From Filomicrobium insigne (GTDB lineage Bacteria > Pseudomonadota > Alphaproteobacteria > Rhizobiales > Hyphomicrobiaceae): a DNA stretch of 64,000 nucleotides. Each line of letters starts with the position of its first letter. Position 1 is the stretch's first letter. The stretch lies in NCBI RefSeq assembly GCF_900104305.1, contig NZ_FNJC01000001.1:496001-560000 (forward strand), given 5' to 3'. Positions 1 through 7,427 of the stretch are shown here, piece after piece. A program made the translations under genes and the position numbers. The notes beneath the pieces are model-generated. The model had not been told where the DNA came from. It was given only the letters and a program-made list of their open reading frames with translations, and made no database searches.

Positions 1-725
1 GTGTCGCTTCCCGCCATCTCGGGAAACAACATCAACTGGCCCGCGTCATCGGCATCGATCGACCAGCCACGCTCCTTGAACAATTGCGCGTAACCCTGAC
101 GTGCCATGTCTGCGGTTTCGTGCCAACACGTTCGCCCGGCAATCGCCGTGCGGAAGCCGGACGCGCAGAGCCAGTCCAGGCCGAGAATGGCTGGCTGCCA
201 TGTGTTCAATCCGCGCTCTTTCTCATGGTGAGCTTGCGTGTAGTGATCAAGGCTGACACGCAAACACAACCTGCTGCCAAAACGCCGATGGAGATCCATC
301 AGCCCTTCCTTGATGCGGGGACGTTGCATCGGCGTCATCGCATTGGTCAGAACCAGGACGTCGAAGCCCATTGCGAGAGCTTCGCCCAGCATCGCCAGGA
401 TTTCCGGATTCATGAACGGCTCACCGCCCGTGACGCCGATTTCACGTGTTCCGAGTTGCTTTGCCTCGTTCAAGAAGCTCGAGACTTCTGCCGCCGTCAG
501 ATAGACCAGTGCATCGTTGGTCGGGCTCGATTCAATATAACAGTTGCGGCACGTGATGTTGCAGAGCGTGCCCGTATTGAACCAAAGCGTTTCAAGCTGC
601 CTGAGTGCGACACGCGCGCGGGGTTCGCCGGTCGCGGTCACATCGGGATCGGTAAACTTGGCCAGTGGCTCCGTTGCCGATGGCGTAGCAAATGTCGTCG
701 ACAAATTCGGCGTCCTCGTCGTCAT
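1..725 (-). CDS. Radical SAM domain protein (partial, 3' end outside window)
   Basis: An open reading frame on the minus strand runs off the left edge without a stop. The translation carries the radical SAM cluster motif CNITCRNC (CxxxCxxC, ligating a 4Fe-4S cluster), followed by a GGEPFMNPEI stretch typical of the SAM-binding GGE motif and a SLDHYTQAHHE segment. These make it a radical SAM enzyme acting on an unknown substrate. About 240 residues are visible. The likely start is the ATG at 725, with a weak GGGA about 11 bases upstream; the N-terminal 40 residues are low complexity and poorly diagnostic. The substrate cannot be named from this fragment. Family assignment is firm; the start is less so. 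Confidence 0.85.
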   Translation of the reverse strand, partial: MTTRTPNLSTTFATPSATEPLAKFTDPDVTATGEPRARVALRQLETLWFNTGTLCNITCRNCYIESSPTNDALVYLTAAEVSSFLNEAKQLGTREIGVTGGEPFMNPEILAMLGEALAMGFDVLVLTNAMTPMQRPRIKEGLMDLHRRFGSRLCLRVSLDHYTQAHHEKERGLNTWQPAILGLDWLCASGFRTAIAGRTCWHETADMARQGYAQLFKERGWSIDADDAGQLMLFPEMAGSD

Positions 726-912
726 CCGGGCGCGTTCCCACGTTGATCTGAGGGGCTCATCTGTGGGGTACGCAGTTGGGGACAACCTATCACGCCGTTC
801 TGCCGGAACCTAAGTCACAAAAGCATCAGGGCGAAGTGAACTGCACCCGGCTGACTTGCAACGACCTCTTTTCCAGTTCGGGCCGGCGTGCTAGATCAAC
901 GCTCTTGGCGAT

Positions 913-987
913 GCGGGCGTAGTTCAGTGGTAGAACGACAGCTTCCCAAGCTGTATGTCGGGAGTTCGATTCTCCTCGCCCGCTCCA
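913..987 (+). tRNA. tRNA-Gly (CCC anticodon)
   Basis: A full cloverleaf can be drawn: acceptor GCGGGCG pairs with CGCCCGC, the D arm includes AGTTCAGTGGTAGA, the anticodon stem CAGC/GCTG closes the loop TTCCCAA (anticodon CCC), and the T arm is GGGAGTTCGATTCTCC. The CCA end is encoded at 985-987. It reads the GGG glycine codon. Confidence 0.95.
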
Positions 988-995
988 TACTTTAG

Positions 996-1013
996 TGCTC
1001 TGCGAGCATTTTT
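996..1013 (+). terminator. Intrinsic terminator after tRNA-Gly
   Basis: A short hairpin TGCTC-TGC-GAGCA followed directly by five T residues lies 9 bases after the tRNA CCA end. The stem is only 5 bp, so it may be a weak terminator. Confidence 0.6.
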
Positions 1014-1211
1014 CAGCCGGTCGAAAATCAGACATAGCGCGAACGAACGGACAACGACACCAGGACGGTCCCGGAATAGTCCCGGAACGCTTTCTGGCTT
1101 CGTTATGCGTGTCTGCGAAGAGCCGCTGACGCGGATCGGAATCCGCATCAGCGTGGTGACCAGCTCATCGAGGTCTGGCGCAGCTCAAGTCATTGGCGGA
1201 GTTAGTCTCCG

Positions 1212-2561
1212 TCAGGCTGCGCTGCGTGTTTTCGCCAAGAACCCTTCAGCGTTTTTGCGAAGTTCGTCTGCCTTGGCCCCAAGTTCGAGAACAGCATTCA
1301 GCATCTGGCTCGCTGCCATTTCCGCCGATGCCGCAGATTGGCTAAGCCCCACGGTGTTCGTAGCGACATCCGTCGTACCTTGAGCGGCTTCCTGAACGTT
1401 GCGGGCGATTTCCATCGTCGCTGCGTTCTGCTCATCGGTGGTGGACGAGATAATGGTTGCGACCTCGTCCATCGACTTGATGATGTCTCCGATCGATGCG
1501 ATCGAGGTTACGGCGTCGGCCGTAGAACTCTGGATGTCCGCAATCTGCGCGCTGATCTCGCTGGTCGCTTTTGCAGTCTGGTTCGCGAGCGACTTCACCT
1601 CTTGCGCGACAACCGCGAAGCCTTTGCCAGCCTCACCGGCACGCGCGGCTTCGATGGTGGCGTTCAGCGCCAGCAGGTTTGTCTGACGTGCAATGTTGCT
1701 GATAATCTCGATGATATCACCAACCTTCTGCGACGCATGCGTAAGTTGACGCACCTTGTCCGAAGTCTGATCGGCGGTTTTGACTGCCTTGCGGCTGATC
1801 TCCGTTGAGCTTGCCACCTGCCGTCCGATCTCCTTGACCGAAGCGCTTAGTTCATCGGCCGCCATGGCAACTGTGCGGACATTGGCCGAGGCCTGCTCGG
1901 CTGCGGCGGCAACGGTGGAGGTCTGGCTGCTCGAGGTATCCGCCGCGGACGCTACCGTTTCAGCGGCGGTCCGAAGTTCGTCAGCGGTCCGGGCAACGGA
2001 TTTTGCCGTTTCGACAACGGTGGAGGCGAGACTTTGGGTGTCTCGGCGGCCTGCCTCAAGATACATAGCGATCGAGAGTTCAAGGTCCAGCATTACCACC
2101 TTGAAGATCGCGGCTTCAAGCGGAGCTCTGCGTTCGGCTGGCTTGGACGCGCCGCGATAGCTGACTACCGTGGATCCCTGCGGCGTCATCCGACTCGAGA
2201 GCTCGCCCAAAAGATTAGAAATCAGAACGCTATAGCCGCCGATATGCCATTTGGGATCGAGGCCGATTTTGTGGTGGGTTTGCCCGATGCGATCCGTCGA
2301 TGCCACATAGGCGTCATCGAAGCGTCCATCGAGTAGAACAGACCAATGCCGGATCTGACCCGCTTTGGCCCGTGCCGAGACATCCGAGGTCTTGAAAAAT
2401 GCTGCCGTCTCAGGAAACCTACTGAGATGGGCGTAGAACGCGTCAAGAGCCGCGGGCAGCGCCCCCATAATCAACTCCTTATTCTCTCGAAGGAGCGTGG
2501 CGGTCGCGTCGTCGATCTGATTGAACGCCAAGCGCGACTTGATTGAGATGCTGCCGGTCAT
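1212..2561 (-). CDS. Globin-coupled methyl-accepting chemotaxis protein
   Basis: The N-terminal half (about residues 5-150) resembles the protoglobin/globin-coupled sensor domain of HemAT-type aerotaxis receptors: it has [17 protein letters not shown] and the segment [20 protein letters not shown], which includes the expected proximal histidine region. No transmembrane segment is seen, so it is probably a cytoplasmic O2 or redox sensor. The C-terminal 250 residues form the MCP signalling hairpin, with the conserved tip [21 protein letters not shown] that contacts CheA/CheW. The frame is open upstream to 2639, but the ATG at 2561 ([10 protein letters not shown]) best fits the family N terminus, giving 449 residues. 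No chemotaxis genes are adjacent. Function is inferred from domains; haem binding is not shown. Confidence 0.9.
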   Translation of the reverse strand: MTGSISIKSRLAFNQIDDATATLLRENKELIMGALPAALDAFYAHLSRFPETAAFFKTSDVSARAKAGQIRHWSVLLDGRFDDAYVASTDRIGQTHHKIGLDPKWHIGGYSVLISNLLGELSSRMTPQGSTVVSYRGASKPAERRAPLEAAIFKVVMLDLELSIAMYLEAGRRDTQSLASTVVETAKSVARTADELRTAAETVASAADTSSSQTSTVAAAAEQASANVRTVAMAADELSASVKEIGRQVASSTEISRKAVKTADQTSDKVRQLTHASQKVGDIIEIISNIARQTNLLALNATIEAARAGEAGKGFAVVAQEVKSLANQTAKATSEISAQIADIQSSTADAVTSIASIGDIIKSMDEVATIISSTTDEQNAATMEIARNVQEAAQGTTDVATNTVGLSQSAASAEMAASQMLNAVLELGAKADELRKNAEGFLAKTRSAA

Positions 2562-2654
2562 TGGATAGCTCGCCTGCGAATATATTTGTCCACAGGCTCT
2601 GTGGTTATCTGATTCGCGTAGAATGGCGTGCTCAATCATGCGGCAATCGGCAAC

Positions 2655-2672
2655 GATTCTTTTAGCAGAATC
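2655..2672. promoter_or_regulatory. Inverted repeat, possible operator
   Basis: GATTCT and AGAATC form a perfect 6-bp dyad with a 6-base spacer, about 95 bases upstream of the chemoreceptor start. The spacing would fit a dimeric regulator. It partly resembles iron-response (Irr/ICE-like) dyads known in Rhizobiales, but the match is loose. Confidence 0.25.
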
Positions 2673-2939
2673 AATCTCTCAGGTCGGGCTGCACTGCCAT
2701 TTAGCGACTGCACGATATTTCAGATTGCCCGTCTGGGGCGTTGCCTGAAGGCCGTCATTACCGACTTCCCAATGGCCTGCGGATGGTTCGTGTTAACGTC
2801 AGAGAAGTGTCATTGAAGGGATGCGACGAGGTCCTACGGTTGAGCTTTGCGTGGCGAAACGCCGCAATTCTTGCTCCGCATCCCACATATTGTCGCGCAA
2901 AAAACCTTTCATCGTTCGAGGACACTCCCGGCTTAATTC

Positions 2940-2967
2940 TTGACAGAAAAAATCATCATTGTAGATG
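2940..2967 (+). promoter_or_regulatory. Possible promoter for exbB-exbD-tonB
   Basis: TTGACA at 2940-2945 is followed after 16 bases by TAGATG at 2962-2967, about 220 bases upstream of exbB. The -35 match is perfect; the -10 is fair. The long leader makes this tentative. Confidence 0.25.
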
Positions 2968-3189
2968 TGAGGACCGGCTACGGGGGCTATACTTATACGG
3001 ATGTCAATCGTGGCCACTTGAGAGCGCGCGGTGTCGCTCATGTTCGTGGCCTGCGTTCGTGACCACGTTCCCGCAGCGTGCGGTGGCCCTTCGCAACGAG
3101 ACTTTGCCAACTCACGCAGCAGACTGGCGCGACACGCGCCCCCCGCGGATTCTTTCCGCCAACTCTGACCGCAAAGCAAAAGGCGGACG

Positions 3190-4404
3190 ATGATACAGAT
3201 GAGATTGAGCCGTTCTTCGATGTTTGCCGCGCGCACGTGGCCGCTTTTCGCGGCTATCTGCATTGTTGCGGCAGGCCTCGCTCCCTCGGCTTTAAGCCAA
3301 GAAGCTCCGGCTAGCACGTCTCAGACGCCCGCCAATCCCCCTGCTGTGGACTCTGCGCCAACACCACCAGTCGAGCCAAATCAGCCTGCTCCCTTAGCCG
3401 TTGAGCCGCAATCTCCGGCTGCTCCAACAATTGACAACACGCCGCCGGCGACGGCTCAGCCATCCATGTCCCCGGCTCAAGGCCTAGCCCAGCAGACCTC
3501 ACCGGCACTTTCGCCCTCTGCGACGGACAGCACTATTACGGCGCCAGCCTCAGAGTCCCCGGGCGCACCTGCGAATGACGATGTTCCTCCGGCGGGGAAC
3601 CAATCTGCCGGTGCAGATCAAGCTCCAATCGACGTGCCGACTGCGGTGGGTCAAAATCCAGCAACCGCTGCCGCAGCCCCGGCGAGTGAGGACGACAGGC
3701 AGGATCTTCCGCACGATCTGTCGCCGCTGAATATGTTTCTCAACGCCGACATCATCGTCAAAGGCGTGATGATCTTGCTTGCCATTGCATCCGTGCTCTC
3801 CTGGACAATCTGGTTTGCCAAACTGGCGCACCTCGGCTTCGCCTCCGGTCGCCTTCGGCGTGAAATGTCCCGCCTGCAGCGAGACGCCAGCCTCGCGGCT
3901 GCAGCCGATCGACGGCAGACGTCCTCTGATCCGCTCTCTTTAATGGTCACGGCGGCGCGCGATGAAGTTATCCGTTCTGACAATGGCCTCTTGCCAGCTG
4001 ACGGCATCAAGGAGCGCGTCACATCACACCTTGCGCGTATCGAGGCAACCGCTGGTCGCGCGATGACATCCGGCACCGGCCTTCTCGCTACGATTGGTGC
4101 GACGGCTCCGTTTGTCGGCCTTTTCGGCACGGTATGGGGCATTATGAACAGCTTCATCGGCATCTCGAAAGCCCAGACCACAAACCTTGCTGTCGTTGCG
4201 CCGGGTATCGCGGAGGCGCTGCTCGCCACCGGCATCGGTCTGGTGGCCGCTATTCCAGCCGTCATTTTCTACAATCAACTTGCGCGTTCGATATCGGGCT
4301 ACAAAGCGAAACTCGCAGATGGTGCTGCAATGGTGGAGCGGCTCGTATCGCGCGATCTCGATCGCCAAGCCGCGAGAACACCTTATCTGAAAGCGGGAGA
4401 GTAG
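3190..4404 (+). CDS. exbB: TonB-system energiser ExbB (MotA/TolQ/ExbB proton channel)
   Basis: The 404-residue protein begins with a signal-like hydrophobic segment ending near ALSQE. A Pro/Ala/Ser-rich low-complexity periplasmic region follows to about residue 165, then a first membrane helix near 190-210. The C-terminal MotA/TolQ/ExbB domain contains GLLATIGATAPFVGLFGTVWGIMNSF and a final GIGLVAAIPAVIFYN membrane helix. ExbB and ExbD form the inner-membrane channel that uses the proton motive force to energise TonB. The ATG at 3190 follows an AAAGGCGG ribosome-binding site. The gene stops 3 bases before the exbD start. The long N-terminal extension is common in alphaproteobacterial ExbB but is here compositionally extreme. 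Confidence 0.93.
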   Translation: MIQMRLSRSSMFAARTWPLFAAICIVAAGLAPSALSQEAPASTSQTPANPPAVDSAPTPPVEPNQPAPLAVEPQSPAAPTIDNTPPATAQPSMSPAQGLAQQTSPALSPSATDSTITAPASESPGAPANDDVPPAGNQSAGADQAPIDVPTAVGQNPATAAAAPASEDDRQDLPHDLSPLNMFLNADIIVKGVMILLAIASVLSWTIWFAKLAHLGFASGRLRREMSRLQRDASLAAAADRRQTSSDPLSLMVTAARDEVIRSDNGLLPADGIKERVTSHLARIEATAGRAMTSGTGLLATIGATAPFVGLFGTVWGIMNSFIGISKAQTTNLAVVAPGIAEALLATGIGLVAAIPAVIFYNQLARSISGYKAKLADGAAMVERLVSRDLDRQAARTPYLKAGE

Positions 4405-4407
4405 GTC

Positions 4408-4866
4408 ATGGCCGGCCGAATTCGTGACGACGACGATCTTTCGGACAACCATGAGATCAACATCACGCCGTTCATCGACGTCATGTTGGTTCTTCTCATC
4501 ATCTTCATGGTTGCCGCCCCTCTGTCGACGGTCGATGTTCCCGTTGAATTGCCCGTCGCCGTCGCGAAGCCGCAGCCTCGCCCTTCCAAACCCGTCTTTC
4601 TGACTCTGCAGTCCGACACGACGCTTTCGATCGGCGAAAAGACGATTTCGCGCGACGCACTTGTGTCGGCCCTGGATGACGTCACGGAGTCGAAGAGAGA
4701 CACGCGGCTTTACGTACGGGCGGATAAGGATGTGCCCTACGGTGAGCTGATGAAGCTCATGAACGCGCTGCGCATCGGGGGGTACTTGAAGGTTGGGCTC
4801 GTGGGTTTGGAGTCTGCGGATACCAACGCTCTTCCGGCATCAGCTTCTCCCGCCGCGGGGCCTTAG
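4408..4866 (+). CDS. exbD: Biopolymer transport protein ExbD
   Basis: A 152-residue ExbD/TolR protein. A short cytoplasmic N terminus with the EINITPFIDVMLVLLIIFMV segment forms the single membrane helix and contains the conserved aspartate used for proton transfer. The rest is periplasmic and includes the RADKDVPYGELMKLMNALR region typical of the family. It lies directly after exbB and 4 bases before tonB, so the three genes form one operon. The last 15 residues are Ala/Ser/Pro rich. Confidence 0.93.
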   Translation: MAGRIRDDDDLSDNHEINITPFIDVMLVLLIIFMVAAPLSTVDVPVELPVAVAKPQPRPSKPVFLTLQSDTTLSIGEKTISRDALVSALDDVTESKRDTRLYVRADKDVPYGELMKLMNALRIGGYLKVGLVGLESADTNALPASASPAAGP

Positions 4867-4870
4867 CCGT

Positions 4871-5689
4871 ATGTCATACACTTTCGAGTCGCGCCTTACG
4901 CGCACCAGCAGATGGGCTGTCGCTATATTCTTCGGGGTTGTGCTGCACGCGAGCGCCGCCAGTCTCGTCCTGATGCAGCCTGAGCCCCACGAAGAAGAGA
5001 CCGCCGATTCCGGGCCTCTCTTGTTCGACCTTGCTCCGCTTGCTGTTGCTCCTCCCAAGGACACGAAAGCTCCCATCATCGGCCCTCGTTCTGACGCGAC
5101 TCCGGAGATGATGGAGACGCAGGAAAAAGCCAAACCGACTGCTGCGGAAGAAACGCCGAAAGTCGAAAAAACTGAGCATGAACCGGAAGACCCCGACCTG
5201 AAGTTGCCGGAAAACAAACCCGAAGAAAAGGTCGAGGAAAAAGAGGAAAAGGAAGAGCCGGAGAAAGAAGTCGAGGAAGCGGAACAGGAACCCACTCCGG
5301 CAGCTAAGGCTGCGCCGGAGATGGCTCCTCCGCCAATCAAGGCTCCGCGCGCTGAGAAGGCCGCTGCCCCCACGCCCGGGCTCTCCGAAGCCGATAAAAA
5401 GACGATTGCGACTTGGCAGAAGAAAGTCGCTCACCACCTCCATCGTCATAAACGCTATCCCTCTGCTGCGAGACGGAATCGCATTGAGGGCAAGGTCATC
5501 GTGAGCTTCAGCATTGACCGCGAAGGCCGCGTCGTAGCGCACGCCGTAGTCAACGGCTCGGGCGCAAAGATTCTCGATGATGCTGCCCTCGATATTCTTG
5601 AGCGCGCGTCACCACTTCCGACGCCGCCGTCTCAGCTCGTTGGGAACGCGTTCGAATTCACCCTGCCGATCCATTATCAGGTCAAGTAA
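4871..5689 (+). CDS. tonB: Energy transducer TonB
   Basis: A 272-residue protein with an N-terminal membrane anchor (about residues 14-34). The long periplasmic linker (about 60-170) is dominated by Glu, Lys and Pro. The C-terminal TonB domain has YPSAARRNRIEGKVIVSFSI and ends in a beta-strand segment FEFTLPIHYQVK. TonB carries energy from ExbBD to outer-membrane receptors. The frame is open upstream, but the ATG at 4871, just after the exbD stop, gives the normal MSYTFESR-type cytoplasmic start. Its 3' end overlaps the end of the convergent glycosyltransferase gene by 8 bases. No TonB-dependent receptor is nearby, so the substrate is unknown. Confidence 0.92.
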   Translation: MSYTFESRLTRTSRWAVAIFFGVVLHASAASLVLMQPEPHEEETADSGPLLFDLAPLAVAPPKDTKAPIIGPRSDATPEMMETQEKAKPTAAEETPKVEKTEHEPEDPDLKLPENKPEEKVEEKEEKEEPEKEVEEAEQEPTPAAKAAPEMAPPPIKAPRAEKAAAPTPGLSEADKKTIATWQKKVAHHLHRHKRYPSAARRNRIEGKVIVSFSIDREGRVVAHAVVNGSGAKILDDAALDILERASPLPTPPSQLVGNAFEFTLPIHYQVK

Positions 5690-7217
5690 CAAGGGGCGGG
5701 TTGCTGTTGGCCACAACGTTTCTCGCGTGATGCTGCGTCTTTTCCCAGTGGTGCGGGGCCGATACCAGTTCCCATAGTGCTCGATATGCGGCCCAGGAAA
5801 TCAGCAGCCAATAGATCGGCACTGCTAAGACCGATATGGCAAGTTCCGGGCGGCCACGGCGTGCGACAGCGATCGCGCCCAGCGCGATCGCCGAGACATA
5901 TCCGGCGAACAGGTTGAACAATCCAGCCCAATAGAGAACGTGCCACTCGTCCGAAGGAACAAGCAGATCGGAACGGCCAGAGAGCAGGCTGGCCCCTAGG
6001 ACGACATAGAACCAGGGATGAACCAAGCACGAGAGGATCATTCCTCCCATGAGCACCTGCAGGCCTGCGAAACGCTTCAACCCCAGATCTCGCAGAAGGC
6101 GGGTAGGTTCACGCATGTGCACGATGTAAGTTTGCATCCAGCCCTTCAGCCAGCGCGTACGCTGGCCCAGCCAAATCCGAAAGGTTTCGGGCGCCTCCTC
6201 CCATGTCGTGGACGCCAAACCTGCGACGCGCGCACCTTGTCGCGCGAGGCGAATACCAAGGTCTGCATCTTCGGTGACATTGAAGGGATCCCAGCCGCCA
6301 GAGGTTTCCAGAATACGGCGCGGGAAATGGTTGGATGTTCCGCCGAGCGGGACTGGTAGATCGAGCCGCGCCAACGTCGGCACGATAGCGTCGAACAAAG
6401 CGGTATATTCGATCGTGAACTGTCGCGTGAAAAACGTCTCTTCCGGATTGTACGTATTGAGGCAAGCCTGAACGCAGCCGAGTTCGGGGCCGGCGGAACG
6501 AAATGCTTTGAGCGCCCGGCGCAGTTGGTCAGGTTCGGGCATATCCTCTGCATCGTAGACCACGACGTAATCGCCGCGGGCACTGGCCAGCGCGTAGTTC
6601 AGGGCGCGGGGTTTCGTGCGAGGCTGGCCTTCCGGAACTTCGACAATGCGCATGTGCGTTGGTAGTACTTGCGCCTCAAGCGCCATTCGCGTCGCGCGGT
6701 CTTCGCGTTCGACTATAAGCGAGATTTCCAGGCAATCGGTCGGATAGTCGAGCGCCGACAGGGCCTCAATCAAGGCCGGGACAACTTCCGCTTCTTTGTA
6801 GAGGGGCACCAGGATGGCATAACGCGGAAACACCTCGTCGAGCCCGGATTTTTCGTTAGGGGATTCAGGTGCAGGCGCGCGTACGCTGAGCAGGGTCGCG
6901 ATCGCCAGAATACGGATAGCTACGATACAAAAGAAAGACAGCGCCATTGTCGCGAAGACAACGGTGTGCGTTACCGACGGCATCGCGACCGCGCCGATGA
7001 CCAATGCTACCGTCAGCACGACAAGCGTGGCGGCTTGCCATCCCACAACACTGTAGGCAGATGACAGCTCAGGTCTTGTTCGCCGCAGATGATTGACGGC
7101 ATGGTCTAGCCGTTGAAGCTCTGGTTCAGCATCAGGCCGACCTGTGTCGGTTCCACCAGGGCATTGCGACACGTCTTGGCGTATCGCCTCTGCAGAATGG
7201 TCGCGCTGCCAATCCAT
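5682..7217 (-). CDS. Membrane glycosyltransferase, GT2 family (cellulose synthase-like)
   Basis: A 511-residue processive-type GT2 enzyme. Two membrane helices lie near residues 55-110. The catalytic domain follows, with YAILVPLYKEAEVVPALIEAL, a DAEDMPEPD metal-binding (DxD-like) motif, TEDADLGIRLA as the acceptor-site motif, and QRTRWLKGWMQT corresponding to the Q/RxxRW motif. Several C-terminal helices form the membrane channel part. Such proteins make or extend extracellular polysaccharides or glycolipids from nucleotide sugars. No c-di-GMP-binding PilZ domain is visible, although a c-di-GMP turnover gene lies immediately upstream on the same strand. The product polymer cannot be named. 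Confidence 0.88.
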   Translation of the reverse strand: MDWQRDHSAEAIRQDVSQCPGGTDTGRPDAEPELQRLDHAVNHLRRTRPELSSAYSVVGWQAATLVVLTVALVIGAVAMPSVTHTVVFATMALSFFCIVAIRILAIATLLSVRAPAPESPNEKSGLDEVFPRYAILVPLYKEAEVVPALIEALSALDYPTDCLEISLIVEREDRATRMALEAQVLPTHMRIVEVPEGQPRTKPRALNYALASARGDYVVVYDAEDMPEPDQLRRALKAFRSAGPELGCVQACLNTYNPEETFFTRQFTIEYTALFDAIVPTLARLDLPVPLGGTSNHFPRRILETSGGWDPFNVTEDADLGIRLARQGARVAGLASTTWEEAPETFRIWLGQRTRWLKGWMQTYIVHMREPTRLLRDLGLKRFAGLQVLMGGMILSCLVHPWFYVVLGASLLSGRSDLLVPSDEWHVLYWAGLFNLFAGYVSAIALGAIAVARRGRPELAISVLAVPIYWLLISWAAYRALWELVSAPHHWEKTQHHARNVVANSNPPLVT

Positions 7218-7374
7218 CGCTCATGTCATCCGTGACCAGCAAGGCCGGTCAACATTCGACGAAGCTTAAGCTACGCGAGCCCGTCGCAAGGCACCTTCGA
7301 CAAAGCGACGATTATCGTAAATCAAATACGCCGTCTGAAATACAGTATACGTCTCGTCTCCAGGGGATTAACGC

Positions 7375-7408
7375 ATATTGCGCCAACGGTGTTGCCACGG
7401 CGCAATAT
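7375..7408. repeat. 10-bp perfect inverted repeat between the MHYT and GT2 genes
   Basis: ATATTGCGCC at 7375-7384 is matched exactly by GGCGCAATAT at 7399-7408, with a 14-base spacer. It lies 20 bases past the stop of the upstream minus-strand gene. There is no clear T-run on either side, so it may be a factor-independent RNA fold or a protein-binding dyad rather than a classical terminator. Confidence 0.5.
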
Positions 7409-7427
7409 ACCGCATGCTCCTTCCAAA

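Larger units (their letters stand above)
2562..3189. other. Divergent intergenic region, MCP / exbB
   Basis: About 630 bases between the divergently transcribed chemoreceptor and exbB genes. Short open frames exist on both strands, but none has convincing codon structure or a recognisable product. It holds a perfect dyad GATTCT-N6-AGAATC at 2655-2672 and a possible sigma-70-like promoter at 2940-2967, listed separately. Confidence 0.6.

Noticed and set aside
84-746. Plus-strand open frame of 220 codons at the left edge
   Set aside because: It is the exact mirror frame of the radical SAM gene, whose minus-strand translation has the CxxxCxxC motif; the plus-strand product is Arg/Cys-rich and unlike any protein.
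913-987. tRNA-Gly as an integration site for a genomic island
   Set aside because: No integrase gene and no duplicated tRNA 3' end was noticed in the following sequence.
2799-3317. Minus-strand open frame of 172 codons overlapping the exbB start
   Set aside because: No recognisable domain, no ribosome-binding site, and it runs through the well-supported signal-peptide region of exbB.
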